This document shows positions 1 to 8,454 of a stretch of 64,000 nucleotides of DNA, piece by piece; positions within the stretch are counted from its first letter, which is position 1, and every line of letters begins with the position of its first letter. Both the position numbers and the translations under genes were made by a program. The notes under the pieces were generated by a model, which worked only from the letters and a program-made list of their open reading frames with translations, did no database searches and was not told the origin of the DNA. This DNA comes from Luoshenia tenuis. Lineage in GTDB: Bacteria > Bacillota > Clostridia > Christensenellales > GCA-900066905. The DNA is taken from contig NZ_JACRSO010000005.1 in assembly GCF_014384745.1 (NCBI RefSeq), positions 1 through 64,000 of the forward strand, written 5' to 3'.

Positions 1-120
1 AACGTACAGATGGAAGTGAAGCTGATCACGCCGATCGCCATCGAAGAGGGGCTGCGTTTTGCTATCCGCGAGGGTGGCCGCACGGTTGCTTCCGGCGTCG
101 TGGCTTCCATTATTGAATAA
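1..120 (+). CDS. tuf: Elongation factor Tu, C-terminal fragment
   Basis: The first 39 codons of the window read in frame 1 to a TAA stop and match the C-terminal beta-barrel (domain 3) of EF-Tu; the ending REGGRTVASGVV is typical of the family. EF-Tu is the GTPase that delivers aminoacyl-tRNA to the ribosome. Only the last tenth of the gene is present, so the GTPase domain cannot be checked. Its place directly before rpsJ fits the str operon preceding the S10 operon. Confidence 0.97.
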   Translation, partial: NVQMEVKLITPIAIEEGLRFAIREGGRTVASGVVASIIE

Positions 121-164
121 TTAAAAACGGTTTCCCGCCCTCTAAAGGGTGGGGCCGGGATAGG

Positions 165-190
165 GCAGGGGGCCGCAAGGCCCCCAAAGC
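165..190 (+). terminator. GC-rich hairpin after tuf
   Basis: GGGGGCC (168-174) and GGCCCCC (179-185) form a perfect 7-bp stem closed by a GCAA tetraloop. The downstream sequence is only moderately T-rich (CTTGTCTATATTTCTTT), so this may be a weak terminator or a 3'-end stabiliser of the tuf mRNA rather than a strong intrinsic terminator. Confidence 0.5.
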
Positions 191-226
191 CTTGTCTATA
201 TTTCTTTGGGTATATCAAGAAAGCAG

Positions 227-255
227 TTGATTTTTCAAGGTTTTCATTGTATACT
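227..255 (+). promoter_or_regulatory. Sigma-A type promoter of the S10 operon
   Basis: TTGATT (227-232) and TATACT (250-255) are separated by exactly 17 bp. This lies upstream of rpsJ and downstream of the tuf hairpin, so it is the likely start of the S10-spc-alpha transcript. Confidence 0.75.
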
Positions 256-261
256 GTGTAA

Positions 262-439
262 GTTGCTGTTATTAATGGGATGAAGTGGGAGGTTGCCGGG
301 CACCGACCCGGGTAATTTCCATGGACCATGTCCGCTAATCGGACGGCGGGCTTAAATGCAGTGCGGGCGTTTTGCGCCTGTTAAGAAGGGCACACACGGC
401 CCAGTGTATTTGAGAACGTATTGTTAAGGAGGAAGTTCC
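262..439 (+). promoter_or_regulatory. Untranslated leader of the S10 operon
   Basis: About 180 nt separate the promoter from rpsJ. The stretch holds a block GAAGTGGGAGGTTGCCG (about 282-298), several GC-rich inverted repeats (for example TCCG-CTAAT-CGGA near 329) and an ordinary AAGGAGG ribosome binding site at 426-432. Leaders of S10 operons often bind a ribosomal protein for autogenous control (L4 in gamma-proteobacteria). I infer a regulatory role from length and structure only. Confidence 0.45.
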
Positions 440-748
440 ATGGCGAGCCAAAAAATCCGGATTAAGTTAAAATCCTACGACCATAACCTGGTCGACAGTT
501 CAGCGGGGCGCATTGTGGATACGGCCCAGCGCACGGGCGCCGTCGTTTCCGGCCCGATTCCGCTGCCTACTGAAAAAGAGATCATCACCGTACTGCGGGC
601 CACGCATAAGTATAAGGACTCGCGCGAGCAGTTCGAAATGCGTACCTACAAGCGGTTGATTGACATCTTTAACACCTCTTCGCGTACGGTCGATTCGCTG
701 ATGCGGCTGGACCTGCCCGCCGGGGTGGATATTGAGATCAAACTGTAA
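440..748 (+). CDS. rpsJ: 30S ribosomal protein S10 (NusE)
   Basis: 102 residues, the usual family length, starting ASQKIRIKLKSYDHNLVD as in most bacterial S10 proteins. S10 sits in the 30S head and also acts as NusE in transcription antitermination. ATG 440 follows AAGGAGG (426-432). First gene of the S10 operon; rplC follows 25 nt after the stop. Confidence 0.99.
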   Translation: MASQKIRIKLKSYDHNLVDSSAGRIVDTAQRTGAVVSGPIPLPTEKEIITVLRATHKYKDSREQFEMRTYKRLIDIFNTSSRTVDSLMRLDLPAGVDIEIKL

Positions 749-773
749 CGGCGTATCAGGAGGTGGAGAAGAG

Positions 774-1403
774 ATGAAAAAGGCAATTCTCGGCAAAAAG
801 CTGGGTATGACCCAGATTTTTGAAGAAAACGGCACCGTGGTCCCTGTGACCGTGGTCCTGGCCGGCCCCTGCACCGTCGTGCAGAAAAAAACGGAAGAGA
901 CCGATGGCTACGCTGCCCTGCAGCTGAGCTTTGGCGATATCCGTGAAAAGCTGGTCAATAAGCCCGTCAAAGGGCATTATGCCAAGAGCGGCGCGCAGGT
1001 CAAGCGTTACCTTCGCGAGTTCCGCCTGGAAAACTGCGATGATTACGAGGTGGGCGCTACCATCGACGTGAGCATCTTTGAGCAGGGCGACAGCGTGGAT
1101 GTTTCCGGTCTGACCCGTGGACGCGGCTTTACCGGCCCCATCCAGCGTTGGAACCAGTCCCGCGGCCCCATGGCCCACGGTTCCAAGTATCACCGCGGCC
1201 CCGGTTCCTTGGGCGCGACTTCTAGCCCGTCCAAGACCTTTAAGGGCAAGCACATGGGCGGCCAGTACGGCCACGAGCGCGTGACCATCCAGAACCTGGC
1301 CATCGCCCGCGTGGATGGCGAGCGCAACCTACTGCTGGTCAAGGGCGCGCTGCCCGGCCCCAAAGGCACGCTGCTCGAGATCCGCGAGTCCATTAAAGCG
1401 TAG
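774..1403 (+). CDS. rplC: 50S ribosomal protein L3
   Basis: 209 residues from ATG 774, which is preceded by AGGAGG (758-763); an in-frame ATG at 732 lies inside rpsJ and lacks a site. The protein opens MKKAILGKKLGMTQIF and contains the long loop GRGFTGPIQRWNQSRGPMAHG that reaches towards the peptidyl transferase centre. One of the earliest 50S assembly proteins, binding the 3' domain of 23S rRNA. Confidence 0.99.
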   Translation: MKKAILGKKLGMTQIFEENGTVVPVTVVLAGPCTVVQKKTEETDGYAALQLSFGDIREKLVNKPVKGHYAKSGAQVKRYLREFRLENCDDYEVGATIDVSIFEQGDSVDVSGLTRGRGFTGPIQRWNQSRGPMAHGSKYHRGPGSLGATSSPSKTFKGKHMGGQYGHERVTIQNLAIARVDGERNLLLVKGALPGPKGTLLEIRESIKA

Positions 1404-1432
1404 GACCGTTTCGGAAAGGAGGATTCACCCAT

Positions 1433-2056
1433 ATGCCTAAAATTGCGTTATTGAATATGCAGGGCGCCTCGGCCGGCGAGATGGAGCTGTCCGAAGCGGT
1501 CTTTGGCCAAGCCATGAACGAGCCTGTGGTTCACCAGGTCATCGTGGCGCAGCTGGCCAACAAGCGCCAGGGCACGCAGAGCACGCTCACCCGCAGCGAA
1601 GTGGCGGGCGGCGGCATCAAGCCGTGGCGTCAGAAGGGAACGGGCCGTGCCCGTCAGGGTTCCACCCGCTCGCCCCAGTGGCGGCATGGCGGCGTGGTTT
1701 TCGCCCCGAAGCCCCGGGATTATACCTTGAGTGTCAATAAGAAGGTGCGCCGCCTGGCAATGAAGTGCGCGCTTTCCAATAAAGTGTCTGAGGGTTCGCT
1801 TTTGGCGCTGGACGCGCTGGAGCTGCCTCAGGCCAAGACCCGTGAGATGGCCAAGGTTTTGGAGAACATCAAAGCCGCCAAAAAGGTGGTGCTGGTGCTC
1901 AGCGACAAGAACGAGACCATCGAGCGCGCGGCCCGCAACATCCCGGGTGTCAAGCTGTTGTTCGTCAACACCTTGAACGTTTTGGACCTGATGAATGCGG
2001 ACCAGCTGGTGGCCGATAAAGCCACGCTGACCAAGATCGAGGAGGTGTACGCTTAA
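1433..2056 (+). CDS. rplD: 50S ribosomal protein L4
   Basis: 207 residues. The exit-tunnel loop is recognisable around residues 45-90 (NKRQGTQSTLTRSEVAGGGIK, then WRQKGTGRARQG). L4 binds domain I of 23S rRNA and lines the nascent peptide tunnel; in some bacteria it represses its own operon. Start ATG 1433 follows GGAAAGGAGG. Its TAA stop overlaps the ATG of rplW by one base, so translation is coupled. Confidence 0.99.
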   Translation: MPKIALLNMQGASAGEMELSEAVFGQAMNEPVVHQVIVAQLANKRQGTQSTLTRSEVAGGGIKPWRQKGTGRARQGSTRSPQWRHGGVVFAPKPRDYTLSVNKKVRRLAMKCALSNKVSEGSLLALDALELPQAKTREMAKVLENIKAAKKVVLVLSDKNETIERAARNIPGVKLLFVNTLNVLDLMNADQLVADKATLTKIEEVYA

Positions 2057-2352
2057 TGAGAAGCCCTTATGATGTGGTCATCCGCCCGGTTTTGACCGAG
2101 AAGAGCTACGACGGGTTCGCTGACAAGCGCTATACCTTCATCGTCGCTCCGGATTCCAATAAGACTGAGATCAAACTGGCCATTGAAGCCATCTTCGGCG
2201 TCAAGGTCGCCAAGGTCAATACCATGAACAACGAAGGCAAGCTCACCCGCCGTGGCAACATCGTGGGCCGCAAGCCTGCCACCAAAAAGGCTTACGTCAC
2301 TTTGAAAGAGGACTCCAAGCCCATCGAGTTCTTTGAGGGTATGGCCCAGTAA
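2056..2352 (+). CDS. rplW: 50S ribosomal protein L23
   Basis: 98 residues, opening with the family signature YDVVIRPVLTEKSY. L23 lies at the tunnel exit and is the docking site of trigger factor and SRP. It starts on the last base of the rplD stop codon (TAATG) and has an internal-type site GGAGGTG (2040-2047) inside rplD. Confidence 0.99.
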   Translation: MRSPYDVVIRPVLTEKSYDGFADKRYTFIVAPDSNKTEIKLAIEAIFGVKVAKVNTMNNEGKLTRRGNIVGRKPATKKAYVTLKEDSKPIEFFEGMAQ

Positions 2353-2375
2353 TCCGCATTTAGGAGGCAAGAATT

Positions 2376-3203
2376 ATGGCGATTAAAAAGTATAAGCCGA
2401 CTTCGCCTGCCCGGCGCGGGATGACGGTCTCCACCTACGAGGAGATCACGACCAATACGCCGGAGAAGTCGCTGCTGACCAGCCTGAAGTCGACGGGCGG
2501 CCGCAACAATTTCGGTCGCATCACCGTTCGTCATCGTGGCGGCGGCAACAAGCGCAAATACCGTATCATCGATTTTAAGCGCAACAAGGACGGGATTCCC
2601 GCCAAGGTTGCCACCATCGAGTACGATCCCAACCGCTCGGCGTTCATCGCCCTGCTCAACTATGCCGATGGCGAGAAGCGCTACATCCTGGCCCCTGTGG
2701 GCGTCAAGGTGGGCGACACCATCGCTTCCGGCGCGAATGTGGACATCAAGCCCGGCAACGCCATGGAAATGAAGGATATGCCGCTGGGCACCATGATCCA
2801 CAACATCGAGCTGGTCCCCGGCAAGGGCGGCCAGATGGTGCGCTCGGCTGGCGTTTCCGCCCAGCTGATGGCTAAGGAAGGCGCCTATGCCACGGTCCGT
2901 CTCCCCTCCGGGGAAATGCGGCGCGTGTCCATCAACTGCCGCGCGACCATCGGCCAGGTCTCCAACATTGACTATGAGAACGTCAATCTGGGTAAGGCCG
3001 GCCGCAAGCGCCACATGGGTTGGCGCCCGACTGTTCGCGGTGTCGTCATGAACCCGGTAGACCACCCGCACGGCGGTGGCGAGGGCAAGTCCCCCGTGGG
3101 TATGCCCAGCCCTGTAACGCCCTGGGGTAAGCCTGCGCTGGGTTACAAGACCCGCAAGAAGAACAAGGCCAGCGATAAGTATATCGTCAAGCGTCGCGGC
3201 TAA
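2376..3203 (+). CDS. rplB: 50S ribosomal protein L2
   Basis: 275 residues. The C-terminal region carries the conserved VDHPHGGGEGK around residues 228-238, including the histidine near the peptidyl transferase centre. L2 is a primary 23S rRNA binder needed for subunit association. The site TTAGGAGG lies just upstream of ATG 2376. Confidence 0.99.
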   Translation: MAIKKYKPTSPARRGMTVSTYEEITTNTPEKSLLTSLKSTGGRNNFGRITVRHRGGGNKRKYRIIDFKRNKDGIPAKVATIEYDPNRSAFIALLNYADGEKRYILAPVGVKVGDTIASGANVDIKPGNAMEMKDMPLGTMIHNIELVPGKGGQMVRSAGVSAQLMAKEGAYATVRLPSGEMRRVSINCRATIGQVSNIDYENVNLGKAGRKRHMGWRPTVRGVVMNPVDHPHGGGEGKSPVGMPSPVTPWGKPALGYKTRKKNKASDKYIVKRRG

Positions 3204-3236
3204 GGCTTTTGAATAGTCGAAAGGAGGCAAAGCAGC

Positions 3237-3515
3237 ATGTCTAGGTCGGTTAAAAAAGGACCTTATATTAGCGTTAAGCTGCTCAAGCGCGTTCAGGAAA
3301 TGAACGCCAATAATGAGAAAAAAGTGCTCAAGACCTGGTCCCGGGCTTCTACAATCTTCCCGGACTTCGTCGGGCACACGGTCGCCGTTCACGATGGACG
3401 CAAGCATGTGCCGGTATACGTTACCGAAGAGATGGTCGGTCACAAATTTGGTGAGTTCGCACCCACCAGGACCTACCGCGGCCATGCCGGTGAAAAGTCC
3501 TCGGGTTCGAGATAA
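3237..3515 (+). CDS. rpsS: 30S ribosomal protein S19
   Basis: 92 residues starting SRSVKKGPY, with the usual TRTYRGHAGEK near the C-terminus. S19 forms a heterodimer with S13 in the 30S head. A strong AAAGGAGG stands before ATG 3237. Confidence 0.99.
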   Translation: MSRSVKKGPYISVKLLKRVQEMNANNEKKVLKTWSRASTIFPDFVGHTVAVHDGRKHVPVYVTEEMVGHKFGEFAPTRTYRGHAGEKSSGSR

Positions 3516-3534
3516 GCGGGGAGGGAGAGTATAA

Positions 3535-3921
3535 ATGGCTACCAGACAGAGGGAAAAAGCCGCCAAGCGTCGCGAGAATAAAGACCAGCGTCCTCACGCT
3601 AAGGCACGTTACGTGCGCATCTCCGCCCGCAAGGTTAAGGCTGTTATCGATTTGATCCGTGGAAAATCGGTCTCGGACGCCCTGGCCATCCTGGCCTTTA
3701 CGCCCAAGGCTGCGTCCCCGGTGGTGGAGAAGCTGCTCAAAAGCGCCATCGCAAACGCGGAGAACAACCTGAACATGGATGCCGAAGGGTTGTACGTCGC
3801 CGAGGTGTTTGCCGATCAGGGCCCGACGCTCAAGCGTTATCGCCCGCGCGCGCAGGGTCGTGCGTACCGCATCCGCAAGCGCACCAGCCACGTCACCATC
3901 ATCCTGGATCAGAAGCAGTAA
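3535..3921 (+). CDS. rplV: 50S ribosomal protein L22
   Basis: 128 residues, somewhat longer than the usual 110-115 because of a basic N-terminal extension of about 20 residues (ATRQREKAAKRRENKDQRPH) before the conserved AKARYVRISARKVK. L22 contacts all domains of 23S rRNA and its beta hairpin (around PTLKRYRPRAQGRA) lines the exit tunnel, a site where macrolide resistance changes arise. ATG 3535 follows GGGGAGGGAGAG. Confidence 0.99.
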   Translation: MATRQREKAAKRRENKDQRPHAKARYVRISARKVKAVIDLIRGKSVSDALAILAFTPKAASPVVEKLLKSAIANAENNLNMDAEGLYVAEVFADQGPTLKRYRPRAQGRAYRIRKRTSHVTIILDQKQ

Positions 3922-3933
3922 GGAGGCAAAACG

Positions 3934-4605
3934 ATGGGTCAGAAAGTTCATCCGCACGGCTTGCGCGTCGGCGTCATCAAAAACTGGGATACCCGGTGGT
4001 TCGCCGACAGCAAGAAGTTTGCCGATAACCTGATTGAAGATTACAAGCTGCGCGAGTTCTTGAAAGAGCGCCTGTTTGCAGCCGGTATCTCCAAGATCGA
4101 GATCGAGCGCGCTGCCACCAAGATCAGCGCCAACATCTATACGGCAAAGCCCGGTATCATCATCGGCCGCGGCGGCTCCGGCGTGGACGCCACCCGCAAG
4201 GCTGTTGAGAAGTACATCGGCAAGCCCGTGCACCTGAATATTGTAGAAGTTAAAAATCCGGATACGGATGCCCAGCTGGTGGCTGAGAATATCGCCGCCC
4301 AGCTCGAGCGCCGCATCTCCTTCCGCCGGGCGATGAAGTCCACTCTGGGCCGCGCCATGAAAGCCGGCGCGAAGGGTATCAAGACCAAGGTTTCCGGCCG
4401 CCTGGGCGGCGCGGATATCGCCCGCTCCGAGGGGTATCATGACGGCTCCGTGCCGCTGCAGACCCTGCGTGCGGATATCGACTATGGGTTCGCCGAGGCG
4501 AAGACCACCTACGGCCGCATCGGCGTCAAGGTCTGGATCTACAAAGGCGAGGTCCTGCCCGCCAAAAAGGCCGTAAAACCCAATGCGCAAGGGGGTAAAG
4601 CTTAA
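3934..4605 (+). CDS. rpsC: 30S ribosomal protein S3
   Basis: 223 residues starting MGQKVHPHGLRVGVI. The KH domain is visible with GRGGSG at about residues 78-83. S3 is part of the mRNA entry tunnel and helicase site. It lies 12 nt after rplV with AAGGAGG before the ATG; rplP starts one base after its stop. Confidence 0.99.
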   Translation: MGQKVHPHGLRVGVIKNWDTRWFADSKKFADNLIEDYKLREFLKERLFAAGISKIEIERAATKISANIYTAKPGIIIGRGGSGVDATRKAVEKYIGKPVHLNIVEVKNPDTDAQLVAENIAAQLERRISFRRAMKSTLGRAMKAGAKGIKTKVSGRLGGADIARSEGYHDGSVPLQTLRADIDYGFAEAKTTYGRIGVKVWIYKGEVLPAKKAVKPNAQGGKA

Positions 4606-4606
4606 A

Positions 4607-5047
4607 ATGTTGATGCCCAAAAGAGTTAAACATCGCCGCGTATTTCGTGGCCGCATGAAGGGCCAGGCCAGCCGCGGTAATTTCCTGGCTTACGGCGATT
4701 TCGGTATTCAGGCTGTTGAGCCCAGCTGGGTGACCAGCAACCAGATCGAGGCCGCCCGTATCGCCATGACCCGTTACATCCGTCGTGGCGGACAGATCTG
4801 GATCAAGATCTTCCCGGATAAGCCGGTAACGGCCAAGCCCGCCGAGACCCGAATGGGTTCTGGTAAAGGTTCTCCGGAGTATTGGGTAGCGGTTGTCAAA
4901 CCCGGCCGCGTCCTGTTTGAGATGAAGGGCGTTTCCGAGGAAGTAGCCCGCGAGGCCCTGCGCCTTGCCGCGCACAAACTGCCGCTTAAGACCAAGTTTA
5001 TCAAACGCGAAAACGTTCAGGGTGGTGAAGTCAATGAAAGCGAATAA
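4607..5047 (+). CDS. rplP: 50S ribosomal protein L16
   Basis: 146 residues from ATG 4607 (MLMPKRVKHRRVFRG). An upstream in-frame ATG at 4583 lies inside rpsC and gives a non-family leader, so I prefer 4607, where the rpsC tail GGGGGTAAAG serves as the binding site. L16 organises the A-site tRNA region of the 50S subunit. The coding end overlaps rpmC by 14 nt. Confidence 0.98.
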   Translation: MLMPKRVKHRRVFRGRMKGQASRGNFLAYGDFGIQAVEPSWVTSNQIEAARIAMTRYIRRGGQIWIKIFPDKPVTAKPAETRMGSGKGSPEYWVAVVKPGRVLFEMKGVSEEVAREALRLAAHKLPLKTKFIKRENVQGGEVNESE

Positions 5048-5234
5048 GTTCCACGATATGACGACTGGGGAGCTGAGCACGCAGGTAGACGAACTCAAGA
5101 ACGAGCTGTTCAATCTTCGCTTCCAGGCGGCCACCGGTCAGCTGCAAAATCCCAAGTCGATCCGCGAGTGCCGCCGCAATATCGCCCGCGCCAAGACGAT
5201 CCTGCGCGAGCGTGAGCTCAAGGCCAAAGCGTAA
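5034..5234 (+). CDS. rpmC: 50S ribosomal protein L29
   Basis: 66 residues (MKANKFHDMTTGELSTQV), the normal length, with the signature LRFQAATGQLQNP. The longer reading from 4965 is an artefact lying inside rplP. L29 sits near the tunnel exit beside L23. It overlaps the end of rplP by 14 nt, which suggests translational coupling. Confidence 0.98.
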   Translation: MKANKFHDMTTGELSTQVDELKNELFNLRFQAATGQLQNPKSIRECRRNIARAKTILRERELKAKA

Positions 5235-5256
5235 GCTTGAAAGGAGGAGTAGCTAG

Positions 5257-5517
5257 ATGAGCGAAATTCGAGGCAACCGCAAGACCCGCGTGGGCCAGGT
5301 GGTTAGCAATAAGATGGATAAGACGATCGTTGTCGCCATGAAGACCAAGGTGAAGCATCCCCTTTACGGCAAGACCGTGAATAAGACCACCAAGCTTAAG
5401 GCACACGATGAGAATAACGAATGCAACGTCGGCGATCGCGTCCGCGTGATGGAGACCCGCCCGCTTTCCCGTGAAAAGCACTGGCGCCTGGTTGAGATCA
5501 TCGAGAAAGCGAAATAA
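5257..5517 (+). CDS. rpsQ: 30S ribosomal protein S17
   Basis: 86 residues with an OB fold signature: GNRKTRVGQVVSNKMDKTI near the N-terminus and PLSREKHWRLVEI near the end. S17 is a primary 16S rRNA 5'-domain binder. AAAGGAGGAG precedes ATG 5257. Confidence 0.99.
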   Translation: MSEIRGNRKTRVGQVVSNKMDKTIVVAMKTKVKHPLYGKTVNKTTKLKAHDENNECNVGDRVRVMETRPLSREKHWRLVEIIEKAK

Positions 5518-5556
5518 CGCGGCTTAGCGTGCGTAATTTAGAGGAGGTTAAGCGTT

Positions 5557-5925
5557 ATGATTCAGCCTCAAACCCGGCTGAAAGTAGCCGATAACACCGG
5601 TGCTAAGGAGATCATGTGCATTCGCGTGCTGGGTGGCTCCTTCCGCCGTACGGGCAACATCGGTGATACCATTGTGGCTTCTGTTAAGACCGCAACGCCC
5701 GGCGGCGTTGTGAAAAAGGGCGACGTCGTTAAGGCCGTTATCGTCCGCAGCAAATCCGGCTCGCACCGGAACGACGGCACCTATATCCGCTTTGACGATA
5801 ATGCCGCCGTCATCATCAACGACCAGAAACAGCCCCGCGGGACCCGTATCTTCGGGCCTGTGGCGCGTGAACTGCGCGAGCGCGATTATATGAAGATCGT
5901 GTCTTTAGCGCCTGAAGTACTGTAA
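5557..5925 (+). CDS. rplN: 50S ribosomal protein L14
   Basis: 122 residues, exact family length, starting MIQPQTRLKVADNTGAK and containing PRGTRIFGPVARELR near the end. L14 forms an intersubunit bridge and is the docking site of the silencing factor RsfS. GAGGAGGT precedes ATG 5557. Confidence 0.99.
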   Translation: MIQPQTRLKVADNTGAKEIMCIRVLGGSFRRTGNIGDTIVASVKTATPGGVVKKGDVVKAVIVRSKSGSHRNDGTYIRFDDNAAVIINDQKQPRGTRIFGPVARELRERDYMKIVSLAPEVL

Positions 5926-5934
5926 GGAGGTGGC

Positions 5935-6273
5935 GTGAAAGTGTCTCTGCCTAAGAAATTGCATGTCAAACAGGGTGATACGGTCATGGTCATCTCCGGC
6001 AAGGACGCCGGCAAGGTCGGCAAAGTCCAGTCGGCGCTGCCCCGCGAGGGCAAGATCGTCGTCGAAGGCGTGAACATGGTCACCCGCCATGTGCGTCCCC
6101 GTAACGCCAGCGAGCAGGGCGGCCGCATCGAGCGTGAGGGCGCGATCTACGCGTCCAAAGTGATGCTCTACTGCGACAAGTGCAAAAAGCCCACCCGTAT
6201 TTCCAAACAGACCTTGGCCGACGGCACGAAGGTCCGCGTTTGCAAGAAGTGCGGCGAAACGTTCGCGAAATAG
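5935..6273 (+). CDS. rplX: 50S ribosomal protein L24, zinc-ribbon form
   Basis: 112 residues from a GTG start at 5935, chosen because AAGGAGG ends 6 nt upstream. The KOW motif lies near residues 10-35 (GDTVMVISGKDAGKVGKV). The C-terminus carries four cysteines in two CxxC pairs (C80, C83, C103, C106) that could bind zinc, a version found in some Firmicutes. L24 initiates assembly of the 50S subunit. Confidence 0.97.
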   Translation: MKVSLPKKLHVKQGDTVMVISGKDAGKVGKVQSALPREGKIVVEGVNMVTRHVRPRNASEQGGRIEREGAIYASKVMLYCDKCKKPTRISKQTLADGTKVRVCKKCGETFAK

Positions 6274-6295
6274 CGCATAAAGGGAGGGAAAATAC

Positions 6296-6856
6296 GTGGC
6301 AAATACCGAAATGGCAATGCCCCGGCTGAGGGAGAAATACCTCAAAGAGGTCGCTCCGGCATTGCAGCAGAAATTTGGATACAAAAACGTGAACGAGATT
6401 CCCAAACTGGAGAAGATCGTCATTAACATGGGTCTGGGCGATACCAAGGATAACTCCAAGGCCCTGGAGGCCGCGGTGCGCGACTTAGGCATCATCGCCG
6501 GCCAGAAGCCCGTGATCACCCAGGCGAAAAAGTCGGTGGCAAACTTTAAGCTGCGCGCCGGCATGAACGTGGGCGCCAAGGTCACCCTGCGTGCCGATAA
6601 GATGTTCTACTTTGCCGATAAGCTGATCAGCATCGCGCTGCCCCGCGTGCGCGACTTCCGCGGCATCTCTGCCAAGTCCTTCGATGGGCGCGGCAACTAC
6701 GCCATGGGCATCCGCGAGCAGCTGATCTTCCCGGAGATCGAGTACGACAAGGTCGAATCCGTCCGCGGTATGGATATCATCTTTGTCACCACGGCCAAAA
6801 CTGACGAAGAGGCGCTGGAGCTGCTGAAGCTCATGGGCATGCCCTTTGCGCAGTAA
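6296..6856 (+). CDS. rplE: 50S ribosomal protein L5
   Basis: 186 residues from GTG 6296 (GGGAGGG upstream). Family motifs include LREKYLKEVAP and GMNVGAKVTLR, with TTAKTDEEALELLKLMGMPF at the end. L5 binds 5S rRNA and contacts the P-site tRNA. Confidence 0.98.
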   Translation: MANTEMAMPRLREKYLKEVAPALQQKFGYKNVNEIPKLEKIVINMGLGDTKDNSKALEAAVRDLGIIAGQKPVITQAKKSVANFKLRAGMNVGAKVTLRADKMFYFADKLISIALPRVRDFRGISAKSFDGRGNYAMGIREQLIFPEIEYDKVESVRGMDIIFVTTAKTDEEALELLKLMGMPFAQ

Positions 6857-6874
6857 GTAAGGAGGAAGCTTTCA

Positions 6875-7060
6875 ATGGCAAAGAAAAGCATGATCAATAA
6901 ACAGCAGCGGCCCGCTAAGTTCTCTACCCGGGCGTACACCCGCTGCCGCATTTGCGGCCGGCCGCACTCTGTTCTTCGCAAGTATGGCATCTGCCGCATT
7001 TGCTTCCGCAATCTGGCCTACAAGGGTCAGATTCCGGGCGTGCGCAAAGCCAGCTGGTAA
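6875..7060 (+). CDS. rpsZ: 30S ribosomal protein S14, zinc-binding type Z
   Basis: 61 residues, the short form with two CxxC pairs at C24/C27 and C40/C43 that bind zinc. S14 completes the 30S head next to S3 and S10. Many bacteria hold a second, zinc-free S14 elsewhere for zinc starvation; none is in this window. AAGGAGG precedes the ATG. Confidence 0.99.
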   Translation: MAKKSMINKQQRPAKFSTRAYTRCRICGRPHSVLRKYGICRICFRNLAYKGQIPGVRKASW

Positions 7061-7088
7061 TCCCGGGTAAAAGAAAGGAGGTCGTCTC

Positions 7089-7487
7089 ATGGTAGTAACC
7101 GATCCTATTGCGGATCTGTTGACCCGTATCCGCAACGCACAGATCGCTAAACATGATGCTGTCGAAATGCCCTCTTCCAAGATGAAGGTGGCAATCGCGC
7201 AGATTTTGTTGGACGAAGGTTTCATCCGCAGCTTCAATGTGGTTACGGAAGGCCCCAAATCCACGCTGAAGATCGTACTCAAATACGGTCCCAACAAGGA
7301 AAAAGTCGTCGCCGGTTTAAAGCGCATCAGCCGTCCTGGCCTGCGTGTGTATGCCGGTAAAGACGAGCTTCCCAAGGTCCTCGGCGGCCTGGGTATCGCG
7401 ATCATCTCCACGTCCCAGGGCGTGATGACCGACAAGCAGGCGCGTAAGATGGGCGTAGGCGGCGAAGTGCTGGCCTATGTCTGGTAA
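7089..7487 (+). CDS. rpsH: 30S ribosomal protein S8
   Basis: 132 residues starting DPIADLLTRIRNA, ending with STSQGVMTDKQARKMGVGGE as in the family. S8 is a primary binder of the 16S rRNA central domain and the spc-operon repressor in E. coli. AAAGGAGG lies at 7074-7081. Confidence 0.99.
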   Translation: MVVTDPIADLLTRIRNAQIAKHDAVEMPSSKMKVAIAQILLDEGFIRSFNVVTEGPKSTLKIVLKYGPNKEKVVAGLKRISRPGLRVYAGKDELPKVLGGLGIAIISTSQGVMTDKQARKMGVGGEVLAYVW

Positions 7488-7511
7488 GCGCGATATTTTG
7501 GAGGTGTAGGT

Positions 7512-8054
7512 ATGTCGAGGATTGGGCGTCTCCCTATCGCGGTTCCCGGCGGCGTAAACGTTTCTGTTGATGCGGAAAACGTGGTCACCGTCAAGGGCCC
7601 CAAAGGGGAGCTTAAGCAGAAAATTCATCATGATATCACCGTCGCTTTAGAGGATGGCGTGATTAACGTGCGCCGCCCCAGCGACGATAAGAACCACCGT
7701 GCGCTGCACGGCCTTAGCCGCTCGCTGATCAATAACATGGTCGTGGGCGTGACCCAAGGGTATGCCAAGGGCCTGGATATCGTAGGCGTTGGCTACCGCG
7801 CTCAGAAGCAGGGCAAAAAAGTGGTGCTGACCGTGGGCTATTCCCACCCCGTCGAGGTGGAGGAGATCCCCGGTATCGAGCTGGAGGTGCCGACCCCGAA
7901 CAAGATCGTGGTCAAGGGCATCGACAAGCAGCTGGTCGGCTCCATCGCCCACAACATCCGCGAGATTCGCAAGCCGGAGCCTTACCTGGGCAAGGGCATC
8001 AAGTATGAGACCGAGGTCGTGCGCCGTAAGGAAGGCAAGACCGGTAAGAAGTAA
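7512..8054 (+). CDS. rplF: 50S ribosomal protein L6
   Basis: 180 residues with the duplicated L6 fold; the C-terminal signature KPEPYLGKGIKYETEVVRRKEGKTGKK is nearly complete. L6 lies near the GTPase-associated centre. TTGGAGGTG precedes ATG 7512. Confidence 0.99.
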   Translation: MSRIGRLPIAVPGGVNVSVDAENVVTVKGPKGELKQKIHHDITVALEDGVINVRRPSDDKNHRALHGLSRSLINNMVVGVTQGYAKGLDIVGVGYRAQKQGKKVVLTVGYSHPVEVEEIPGIELEVPTPNKIVVKGIDKQLVGSIAHNIREIRKPEPYLGKGIKYETEVVRRKEGKTGKK

Positions 8055-8071
8055 GAAAGGAGGAGGCACCG

Positions 8072-8440
8072 ATGATTAAGAAAACCGATAAAAATGCGAT
8101 CCGCAGGGTGCGCCACTATCGCGTGCGCAAAAAGATCAACGGAACGGCGGATTGCCCGCGTCTGAACGTTTACCGCAGCCTGAACAACATCTATGTGCAG
8201 CTGATCGACGACGTTGCCGGCAATACCCTGGTCGCCGCCTCCACGCTGGACAAATCCGTCCGCGAGCAGGCAGCAGAGATGACCAAGAGCGAGGCTTCCC
8301 ATCTGGTTGGCAAGATCGCCGCGGAGAAGGCCCTTGAAAAGGGGATCAAGACCGTGGTGTTCGACCGTGGCGGGTACCTGTACACCGGCCGTGTGGCCGA
8401 GGTTGCCGCCGGGGCCCGCGAAGGCGGCCTGGAATTTTAG
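8072..8440 (+). CDS. rplR: 50S ribosomal protein L18
   Basis: 122 residues; signatures RLNVYRSLNNIYVQLIDD and VVFDRGGYLYTGRV. L18 binds 5S rRNA with L5. AAAGGAGGAGG precedes ATG 8072. Confidence 0.99.
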   Translation: MIKKTDKNAIRRVRHYRVRKKINGTADCPRLNVYRSLNNIYVQLIDDVAGNTLVAASTLDKSVREQAAEMTKSEASHLVGKIAAEKALEKGIKTVVFDRGGYLYTGRVAEVAAGAREGGLEF

Positions 8441-8454
8441 AAGGAGGAACATCC

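Noticed and set aside
2292..3566. 424-codon minus-strand frame opposite rplB and rpsS
   Set aside because: Antisense of conserved ribosomal protein genes; no ribosome site and no family match.
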